NCBI GenBank assembly: GCA_958424475.1
Contig: CATZTY010000090.1
Location: 1-5,332 of the forward strand
DNA length: 5,332 bases
Direction: 5' to 3'
Source of the DNA: an uncultured Collinsella sp.
GTDB taxonomy: Bacteria; Actinomycetota; Coriobacteriia; Coriobacteriales; Coriobacteriaceae
In this document: positions 1-4,732 of the stretch, piece by piece
How positions within the stretch are numbered: the stretch's first letter is position 1
How the letters are laid out: every line of letters begins with the position of its first letter
Notes under the pieces: generated by a model
What the model saw: the letters and a program-made list of their open reading frames with translations, nothing else
The model's database searches: none
What the model was told of the DNA's origin: nothing
Translations under genes and position numbers: made by a program

Positions 1-2138
1 TTGCCCAGAGCAATGCGCTCGACGAGGATATCGCGCGACTCAAATATGTTTCGGGTAAACGTGAGGAGGCCCTTCGCCGTCTGGGAATTAGGACGGTGGG
101 GGACCTCCTTCTCCATATCCCTCATCGATACCTCGACTTTACCCGTTCGTGGTCCATCGAGATGGCGCCCATCGGTACCGTGTGCACCATTATCGCCACG
201 GTCGACCGCATCGTCCAAAAGCAGCCGCGTCCGCGCATGCAGGTGACCGAGGTATCGCTGGTGGACGAGACGGGCGTGTTGCAGGTCGCCTTTTTCCGCC
301 AGCCCTGGATTGCCCAGCAGCTTAAACAGGGCGACCGCCTGGCCGTGATGGGCAAGGTCGAGTTTGCCTACGGTTTTAAGCAGATGGCCTCGCCGCACTT
401 TGAAAAGCTCGATGACGGGCGTGCTGCGGGCACCATCCTGCCGGTCCATTACGTGAGCGATGGCGTGAGCCAGGCGTGGATGCGCCGCATCGTAAGCGGC
501 GCGCTCGAGGTCGTCGGCAATCCGTTCGATCCGATTCCCGCGCCGCTGCGCGCAAAGCGGAAGCTCATGAGCAATGCCCGCGCGTTGCGTTCGATCCACT
601 TTCCATCGAGTATGGCAGAGCGCGATATCGCGCGCGCACGGCTTGCCTACGAGGAGTGCCTCTACCTGCAGCTGGCGCTGCGCCTGCGCAACGTCGGCGG
701 CCTGGTCGATGTGGTTCCCTATGCCCACACCGCGGGCGAGCACCTGGCCGCGCTTAAGCAAGCCCTGCCGTTTTCGCTGAGCGACGAGCAGGAGACCGCG
801 TTCCAAGATATCCTGCGCGATATGTGCGATGGTGGGCGCGTGATGAACCGCCTGCTGCTGGGCGATGTCGGTACCGGTAAGACCGCCGTTGCCGCCTGCG
901 CTCTGGCTGTGGCTGCCGATAGCGGTACGCAGGCCTGCGTTATGGCGCCCACGGGCGTGTTGGCGCGCCAATATGCCGATAAGACCGGCCCTCTGCTCTC
1001 GCAGGCGGGCATGTCCTGGGCGCTTCTGACGGGTGCCACGCCGGCCGCAGAGCGCGAGCGGATCCATGCCCAGCTGGAATCGGGCGAGCTTGATGTGCTC
1101 TTTGGCACCCACGCGGTCCTTTCGGATGACGTTACGTTCAAGCATCTGTCGCTCGTGGTCATCGATGAACAGCACCGCTTTGGCGTCGGCCAACGCAACG
1201 CCCTACGCGCGAAGGGCCCCGGTGCGGACCTGCTCGTTATGACGGCGACACCGATCCCGCGTACGCTGGCGCTTTCGGTCTACGGCGATCTGGACACGAG
1301 CATCATTCGCCATCGGCCCGTCCCTGGCGCTGGCGTGACGACACGCGTGCTCACCGAGTCGAGCCGCGACCTCGCCTATGGCGCCATCCGCGAGGCGCAT
1401 GAAAAGGGTCAGCAGGCCTACGTGATTTGCCCGCTCGTGGAGCCGAGTGACTCGGCCGATGAGCTTGAAGACGTGCCCGGTATCGCCCGCGACGACGAGG
1501 GCCGCGTGACCGTGCCTGTGCCGCTGCACGATACGGCGACCGAGCTCGATCGCCTGCGTCTGGCGTTGCCGGGTCTTGCCATCGAGCGCCTTCACGGCCG
1601 TATGCCAGCGGGGGAGAAGGATCGCGTGATCGACGCCTTCAAGCGTGGCGAGATTGACGTGCTCGTCTCGACTACGGTGGTCGAGGTGGGCGTCGACGTG
1701 CCCAACGCCACCGTCATGGTCATCGAGAACGGTGAGCGGTTTGGCTTGGCGGCGCTGCATCAGCTACGCGGTCGCGTGGGCCGCGGCAGCGTGTCGGGCA
1801 CGTGCCTGGTCATGACGCACTCCAAGGGCAATGGCGGCGCCTCGGCGGCACAAGACCGTCTCCAGTCGCTCGAAAAGACCTCGGATGGTTTTACGCTTGC
1901 CCAGATGGACCTGCGTCTGCGTCACGAGGGCGAAATCCTGGGGTACCGTCAGCACGGTGGCGTGACCTTGCGCTTTGTGGACCTGGATACCGATGAGGAC
2001 CTTATCGAATGGGCCCATTTGGACGCGGTCGAGCTCTTGCGGTATGCTTGCAACCTTGACTCTGTGGCGACGCGTCCCTTGCGCGAGGCGGTCGCCATGC
2101 GTTATAGACATATCTTTAAGGAGGTCAGCGGAGGATGA
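1..2138 (+). CDS. recG: ATP-dependent DNA helicase RecG (5' partial)
   Basis: RecG is a superfamily 2 double-stranded DNA translocase that remodels stalled replication forks and branch-migrates Holliday junctions. The reading frame is open from base 3, giving 711 visible residues (E. coli RecG has 693). No ATG, GTG or TTG lies in frame before the GTG at 96, and residues before it (LKYVSGKREEALRRLGIRTV) match the RecG N-terminus. The real start is therefore just upstream of the window. An OB-fold wedge domain lies at about 177–411, including FFRQPWIAQQLKQGD. Helicase motifs follow: Walker A GDVGTGKT (861–884), DEQH (1164–1175), TATPIPRT (1242–1265), TTVVEVGVDVPNA and QLRGRVGRG. The C-terminal TRG translocation motif keeps its key Arg, Arg and Gln (codons 1857, 1920, 1950), although its core reads RHEGEILGYRQ. 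About 20 extra residues sit between motifs III and V. The stop overlaps the rsmD start (ATGA). Confidence 0.97.
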   Translation, partial: AQSNALDEDIARLKYVSGKREEALRRLGIRTVGDLLLHIPHRYLDFTRSWSIEMAPIGTVCTIIATVDRIVQKQPRPRMQVTEVSLVDETGVLQVAFFRQPWIAQQLKQGDRLAVMGKVEFAYGFKQMASPHFEKLDDGRAAGTILPVHYVSDGVSQAWMRRIVSGALEVVGNPFDPIPAPLRAKRKLMSNARALRSIHFPSSMAERDIARARLAYEECLYLQLALRLRNVGGLVDVVPYAHTAGEHLAALKQALPFSLSDEQETAFQDILRDMCDGGRVMNRLLLGDVGTGKTAVAACALAVAADSGTQACVMAPTGVLARQYADKTGPLLSQAGMSWALLTGATPAAERERIHAQLESGELDVLFGTHAVLSDDVTFKHLSLVVIDEQHRFGVGQRNALRAKGPGADLLVMTATPIPRTLALSVYGDLDTSIIRHRPVPGAGVTTRVLTESSRDLAYGAIREAHEKGQQAYVICPLVEPSDSADELEDVPGIARDDEGRVTVPVPLHDTATELDRLRLALPGLAIERLHGRMPAGEKDRVIDAFKRGEIDVLVSTTVVEVGVDVPNATVMVIENGERFGLAALHQLRGRVGRGSVSGTCLVMTHSKGNGGASAAQDRLQSLEKTSDGFTLAQMDLRLRHEGEILGYRQHGGVTLRFVDLDTDEDLIEWAHLDAVELLRYACNLDSVATRPLREAVAMRYRHIFKEVSGG
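2118..2124 (+). promoter_or_regulatory. Ribosome binding site of rsmD
   Basis: AAGGAGG lies inside the last recG codons, 10 bases before the rsmD ATG. A second GGAGG (2130–2134) directly abuts the ATG and is too close to act as the usual site. Together with the ATGA overlap this suggests that rsmD is translated by coupling to recG. Confidence 0.75.
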
Positions 2139-2791
2139 GAATCATCGGCGGCGAATGGCGCGGTCGTAAGATCGAGGAGCCCCGTGGTCGCGATGTCACC
2201 CGCCCCACGACTGATCGCGTGCGCGAGGCGTGCGCATCTATGGTCATGTCGGCATTCGATTTCGATTTGGACGAGGTTCGTGTGCTGGACGCCTTTGGCG
2301 GCTCCGGTGCCTTAGGGTTAGAGATGCTCTCTCGTGGGGCCCGCTCGCTCACGACGTTTGAGATCGATCGCAACGCCGCGCGGCTCATTACCAAGAATAT
2401 CGAGTCGCTCTGCCGTGACCGTGCGCGTTGGCGTGTGGTCACGGGCGACATGCTGGCAAGTGCCTCGCGCGGTCGTGTACCGGGCGGCCCCTTTGATTTG
2501 GTCCTGCTCGACCCGCCCTATGCTTTTGGTGCCGAGCCGGTCGAGGAAATGCTGCAGAACCTGGCTCAGCAGGGTCTGCTTGCGCCTGGCGCTTATGCCC
2601 TGTTTGAGCATGCCTCCGCCGATGCGGGCGCGCATCCGGCAGGCTTTGAGACTGTACGTGAGAAGCGCTACGGCATTACCTCGGTCGACCTGCTTCGTTG
2701 GGTCGGCGATGACGACGGTGAGGACGATAGTGCCGTCACCGATGCCGATAACAACGATGCCACGACGTTTCAGGAGGACGCCCATGAATGA
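2135..2791 (+). CDS. rsmD: 16S rRNA (guanine(966)-N2)-methyltransferase RsmD
   Basis: RsmD transfers a methyl group from S-adenosylmethionine to N2 of G966 (E. coli numbering) in 16S rRNA during small-subunit assembly. The 218-residue product has the family N-terminus MRIIGGEWRGRKI, then RPTTDRVREA (residues 23–32). The SAM-binding motif I is LDAFGGSGALGLE (51–63), with an acidic residue after strand 2 (E76). The catalytic motif IV, DPPY, is at 126–129. Most homologues read AGSGALGLE in motif I; here it is GGSGALGLE. The fold ends near residue 190 (VDLLRWV). The last 28 residues form an unusual acidic Asp/Glu/Asn tail. The start is fixed by the strong upstream Shine-Dalgarno and the canonical N-terminus. 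It overlaps recG by 4 bases and coaD by 8 bases. The rsmD–coaD pairing is very widespread in bacteria. Confidence 0.96.
   Translation: MRIIGGEWRGRKIEEPRGRDVTRPTTDRVREACASMVMSAFDFDLDEVRVLDAFGGSGALGLEMLSRGARSLTTFEIDRNAARLITKNIESLCRDRARWRVVTGDMLASASRGRVPGGPFDLVLLDPPYAFGAEPVEEMLQNLAQQGLLAPGAYALFEHASADAGAHPAGFETVREKRYGITSVDLLRWVGDDDGEDDSAVTDADNNDATTFQEDAHE
2772..2777 (+). promoter_or_regulatory. Ribosome binding site that fixes the coaD start
   Basis: AGGAGG sits 6 bases before the ATG at 2784, inside the rsmD tail. It decides the coaD start: the same frame stays open back to 2334, but that upstream part is only the shadow of rsmD. Confidence 0.85.
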
Positions 2792-3281
2792 CACCATCAA
2801 CCGCGTGATCGTCCCGGGCACCTTCGATCCCATCACGTTTGGCCATATCGATGTGATCCGCCGCGCCCGCCGCATCTTTCCCAGTGTGATCGTCGCTGTT
2901 GCAGAGTCGCAGGGTAAAAACGGTGTGGGCACCACGTTTATGCTCGATGAGCGCGTGGCGCTGGCCCGCGAGGCGCTCGGTGATATCGACGGCGTCGAGG
3001 TCCTGCCCTTTACTGGCCTCTTGGTCGACTTCGCTCGTGAGCAGCGAGCGGGGGCCGTGGTCAAGGGTCTGCGCGCCATGACCGACTTTGAGTATGAGCT
3101 GCAGCAGGCCGACCTCAATTATCGCTTGGATAGCGAGCTGGAGTCCATCTTTGTCATGAGTGCGCCGCAGTACGGCTATATCTCGAGCTCGGTCGTTCGC
3201 CAGATCGCCTCGCTCGGCAGTGACGTATCGACGTTTGTCCCGTCCAACGTGGTCGAAGCGCTCAAACATCGCTTTTCGTGA
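2784..3281 (+). CDS. coaD: Pantetheine-phosphate adenylyltransferase (PPAT)
   Basis: CoaD catalyses the penultimate step of coenzyme A synthesis: 4'-phosphopantetheine plus ATP gives dephospho-CoA plus pyrophosphate. The 165-residue length is typical. Nucleotidyltransferase motifs are clear: PGTFDPITFGHIDVI (residues 11–25), with the T/HxGH signature TFGH at 18–21, and the second motif ISSSVVR (133–139). K45 aligns with E. coli K42, and KGLRAMTDFEYE (94–105) matches the RGLR region. Lys in place of the first Arg is also found in the Mycobacterium tuberculosis enzyme as I recall it. The loop after K45 (KNGVGTTF) is about three residues longer than in E. coli. The gene starts inside the end of rsmD, so it is probably translated by coupling. 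The next gene is 68 bases downstream, and I saw no good terminator in that gap. Confidence 0.97.
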   Translation: MNDTINRVIVPGTFDPITFGHIDVIRRARRIFPSVIVAVAESQGKNGVGTTFMLDERVALAREALGDIDGVEVLPFTGLLVDFAREQRAGAVVKGLRAMTDFEYELQQADLNYRLDSELESIFVMSAPQYGYISSSVVRQIASLGSDVSTFVPSNVVEALKHRFS

Positions 3282-3303
3282 CGTTTCTTATTGCCTGGTG
3301 GCA

Positions 3304-3314
3304 TGTGGTAAACT
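3304..3314 (+). promoter_or_regulatory. Candidate extended -10 promoter for the SepIVA-like–yceD unit
   Basis: TGTGGTAAACT contains TGG directly before the -10 hexamer TAAACT (3309–3314), which is the TGn extended -10 form. The best -35 candidate, TTCTTA (3285–3290, 18-base spacer), is weak. TTGCCT (3291–3296) looks better but is only 12 bases away. A start near 3321 would give a leader of about 29 bases to the ATG at 3350. This is a pattern call only. Confidence 0.5.
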
Positions 3315-3337
3315 AGCACGATGATATGTTACCTATG

Positions 3338-3345
3338 AAAGGAGA
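3338..3345 (+). promoter_or_regulatory. Ribosome binding site deciding the start at 3350
   Basis: AAAGGAGA places GGAG 5 bases before the ATG at 3350. Two upstream in-frame ATGs (3326, 3335) lack a Shine-Dalgarno, and the first lies only a few bases past the likely transcription start. The ATG at 3350 is therefore preferred. Confidence 0.8.
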
Positions 3346-3349
3346 CCGG

Positions 3350-3847
3350 ATGCCGGGCGAGAATTTTCCTGGCGATAGGATCGTCAGCTTGGTCGATGAG
3401 CTCGAAGGGCTGATCGAGGAAGCCAAGCCGCCTTTCGGCAAGAACGCTCAGTTCAAGGTCATCGACGCCGACGTGTTCTTCAACATCCTCGACGAGATCC
3501 GCATGAGCTATCCCGAGGAGTGGCAGAAGTCCCGCCGTATCCTTAAGGAGCGCGAGGAGCTTATGGCTTCCGCCGCCGCTCAGGCTGATTCCATCATCGC
3601 CGACGCTCAGCAGCAGGCCCTCACCATTGCCGGTGAGCAGGAGATCGTCCGCCTTGCGCAGCAGCAGGCCGACGACATCCGCGATCGTGCCCAGCAGTAC
3701 GAGCGCGAGACGCGTTATGCTGCCGAGGACTACGCGGAGCAGGTCTTTACGCACCTGGAGGAGAACCTCAAGAGCCTGACTGGCACCGTTACCCGTTGCC
3801 GTCAGCAGCTCAACGAGGGTGCCGCCCAACAGAATGGTCAGTGGTAA
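3350..3847 (+). CDS. DivIVA/SepIVA-like coiled-coil protein, putative septation factor
   Basis: The product is 165 residues, soluble, without a signal peptide or membrane segment. A short N-terminal part (IVSLVDELEGLIEEAKPPFG, residues 11–30) is followed by VIDADVFFNILDEIRMSYPEE (37–57). A long Ala/Gln-rich helix then carries three AxxxAxxI units (A75-A79-I82, A86-A90-I93, A103-A107-I110) and extends to about residue 155. The repeats resemble the ATP synthase b-subunit stalk, but the hydrophobic anchor of subunit b is missing. From memory, both ends resemble mycobacterial Rv2927c (SepIVA, about 245 residues), a DivIVA-like septation factor that also sits directly upstream of a YceD/DUF177 gene (Rv2926c). 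The version here is shorter, mainly in the central helix. A role in division or envelope growth is inferred by family and neighbourhood only. The stop overlaps the yceD start (TAATG). Confidence 0.9.
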   Translation: MPGENFPGDRIVSLVDELEGLIEEAKPPFGKNAQFKVIDADVFFNILDEIRMSYPEEWQKSRRILKEREELMASAAAQADSIIADAQQQALTIAGEQEIVRLAQQQADDIRDRAQQYERETRYAAEDYAEQVFTHLEENLKSLTGTVTRCRQQLNEGAAQQNGQW

Positions 3848-4401
3848 TGGCTGAGTTTCCGAGCGTTACCGTCGATCTTTCCGAGCAGCTCGAGTTTCCT
3901 GGAGATTCGTATCCGCTGACCGGTAAGGTCGATGTCGCCACCTACACGGTGGGCGAGAAGGAGTACCAGCTTCAGGACGGCATCGACTACGACGTTGTCT
4001 TTACCAATGCCGGTACCGGTGTCTTGCTCACGGGCATGGTCCGCGCGCACGCCACCGGCGAGTGCGACCGTTGCCTGGAGCCCGCCTCGTTTGATATCGC
4101 CGGCGAGATCGAGGAGTTCTACCTCTTTGAGGAGCCCGAGGATCCCGAGGCCTACGAGGACGGCTACGAGCTCCTGGGTGAGGACCGCATCGTCGATCTG
4201 GGCGAGCCCATCAATGACGCGGTCGTTATGGACACGCCGTTTGTGGTGCTCTGCAAGCCCGATTGCCGTGGTCTGTGCCCCACATGCGGTTGCAATCTCA
4301 ACGTCGAGCAATGCGATTGCGCCGCCCAGACAGAGGCGGAATGGGCCGCTGCCACGGAAAATCCATTTGCAGCATTGAAGAATCTCAAGCTTGATGAGTA
4401 A
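3847..4401 (+). CDS. yceD: YceD/DUF177 family protein (23S rRNA accumulation protein)
   Basis: YceD proteins are linked to 23S rRNA/large-subunit accumulation; the molecular activity is unsettled. The 184-residue product has the family layout: a beta-rich N-terminal half, the CxxC of ECDRCLEP (C73, C76), an acidic middle (residues 87–121), then the signature LCKPDCRGLCPTCGCNLN (135–152) with C136, C140, C144 and C147, and the C-terminal FAALKNLK. C149, C156 and C158 are extra cysteines. The Cys pairs suggest metal binding, as is often proposed for the family. The ATG at 3847 shares its first base with the TAA of the preceding gene, and no good Shine-Dalgarno lies at the right distance, so translation probably depends on coupling. 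It lies 64 bases before rpmF, its usual neighbour. Confidence 0.93.
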   Translation: MAEFPSVTVDLSEQLEFPGDSYPLTGKVDVATYTVGEKEYQLQDGIDYDVVFTNAGTGVLLTGMVRAHATGECDRCLEPASFDIAGEIEEFYLFEEPEDPEAYEDGYELLGEDRIVDLGEPINDAVVMDTPFVVLCKPDCRGLCPTCGCNLNVEQCDCAAQTEAEWAAATENPFAALKNLKLDE

Positions 4402-4404
4402 AAC

Positions 4405-4415
4405 TGTGGTAGTAT
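4405..4415 (+). promoter_or_regulatory. Candidate extended -10 promoter for rpmF
   Basis: TGTGGTAGTAT begins with the same seven bases (TGTGGTA) as the element at 3304. Here TGG precedes the -10 hexamer TAGTAT (4410–4415). TTGATG (4391–4396) is only 13 bases upstream, too close for a normal -35. A start near 4421 would give a leader of about 45 bases. A short inverted repeat, GTAG-TATCG-CTAC (4409–4421), overlaps the -10. Confidence 0.5.
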
Positions 4416-4452
4416 CGCTACTTGCGCGTAATCGCCACACTGGATAGTTCAT

Positions 4453-4460
4453 AAGGAAGG
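4453..4460 (+). promoter_or_regulatory. Ribosome binding site of rpmF
   Basis: AAGGAAGG ends 5 bases before the ATG at 4466. It is a strong site, as expected for an abundantly made ribosomal protein. Confidence 0.75.
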
Positions 4461-4465
4461 TCACT

Positions 4466-4645
4466 ATGCCCGTACCTAAACAAAAGCAGGGTCGTATCCG
4501 CACTCACACCCGTCGTTCCGCCAACATGAAGATCTCGGCTGCGGCTCAGTCCACGTGCCCCCGTTGCGGCGCTGTCAAGCTTCCGCACCACGTGTGCCCC
4601 AGCTGCGGTTTCTACAAGGACCGCGAGGTTATCGTTACCGAGTAA
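4466..4645 (+). CDS. rpmF: 50S ribosomal protein bL32
   Basis: bL32 is a small zinc-ribbon-type protein of the large ribosomal subunit. The 59-residue product has the canonical N-terminus MPVPKQKQGR, the basic stretch RIRTHTRRSANMK that contacts rRNA, and the two Cys pairs CPRCG (C31, C34) and CPSCG (C44, C47). This is therefore the zinc-binding (C+) form; the zinc-independent paralogue lacks these cysteines. The length is normal. The gene follows yceD as in many bacteria, where yceD–rpmF–plsX are often co-transcribed. Here each gene of the trio is separated from the next by a gap holding promoter-like sequence, so rpmF may be expressed partly on its own. Confidence 0.98.
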   Translation: MPVPKQKQGRIRTHTRRSANMKISAAAQSTCPRCGAVKLPHHVCPSCGFYKDREVIVTE

Positions 4646-4648
4646 CGG

Positions 4649-4654
4649 TATACT
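4649..4654 (+). promoter_or_regulatory. Candidate -10 box ahead of plsX
   Basis: TATACT is one base from the TATAAT consensus and starts 3 bases after the rpmF stop. Its context GGTATACT differs by one base from GGTAAACT at 3307–3314. No good -35 is seen at 16–18 bases upstream. A start near 4661 would give a plsX leader of about 72 bases that includes the palindrome and the hairpin. Confidence 0.45.
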
Positions 4655-4668
4655 CTGGATGCGATGCC

Positions 4669-4682
4669 GTTCCAAATGGAAC
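4669..4682 (+). repeat. 14-base palindrome GTTCC-AAAT-GGAAC in the plsX leader
   Basis: GTTCC (4669–4673) and GGAAC (4678–4682) are perfect inverted repeats around AAAT; the inner A and T can pair as well. It lies just downstream of the likely start from the TATACT box, where an operator could block transcription, or it could fold in RNA. I know of no regulator with this site. Confidence 0.55.
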
Positions 4683-4685
4683 CAC

Positions 4686-4715
4686 AATGGCCGGCTCAAT
4701 GAGTCGGCCATTTTT
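4686..4715 (+). terminator. Intrinsic terminator-like hairpin between rpmF and plsX
   Basis: AATGGCCGGCTC (4686–4697) pairs with GAGTCGGCCATT (4701–4712) around the loop AAT. This gives 12 pairs including one G·U (4694/4704). A run of five T (4711–4715) follows, two of which pair in the stem. The shape fits a rho-independent terminator for rpmF or an attenuator for plsX; the T run is short, so readthrough is likely. Confidence 0.75.
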
Positions 4716-4719
4716 GTAT

Positions 4720-4725
4720 AAGGAG
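4720..4725 (+). promoter_or_regulatory. Ribosome binding site deciding the plsX start
   Basis: AAGGAG lies 7 bases before the ATG at 4733. The in-frame ATG at 4727 is only one base from this site, so 4733 is the better start. The site begins 5 bases after the T run of the terminator-like hairpin. Confidence 0.8.
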
Positions 4726-4732
4726 CATGTAT

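Noticed and set aside
1..246. An 81-codon + strand frame starting at base 1
   Set aside because: It overlaps the RecG N-terminal region in another frame, while the RecG frame shows clear homology through the same bases.
2334..2783. A 5' extension of the coaD frame to an ATG at 2334
   Set aside because: The extension translates rsmD sequence out of frame, whereas the ATG at 2784 has a good AGGAGG and the canonical CoaD N-terminus.
2318..3118. A 266-codon open frame on the - strand across rsmD and coaD
   Set aside because: It is antisense to two well-supported genes and spans their junction, as expected of a codon-bias shadow.
3292..3303. Hairpin TGCC-TGGT-GGCA after coaD as a terminator
   Set aside because: The stem has only 4 bp and no T run follows; it overlaps the spacer of the candidate promoter.
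3326..3349. An earlier start for the SepIVA-like gene at ATG 3326 or 3335
   Set aside because: Neither has a Shine-Dalgarno, and the AAAGGAGA that would serve 3350 lies inside the extension.
3608..3670. Repeated CAGCAGCAGGCC (3608–3619 and 3659–3670) as a DNA repeat element
   Set aside because: Both copies encode the AQQQA units of the coiled coil in frame, 17 codons apart, so the repeat is explained by protein sequence.
3350..3847. ATP synthase F0 subunit b
   Set aside because: The coiled-coil repeats are similar, but there is no N-terminal membrane helix and no neighbouring atp genes.
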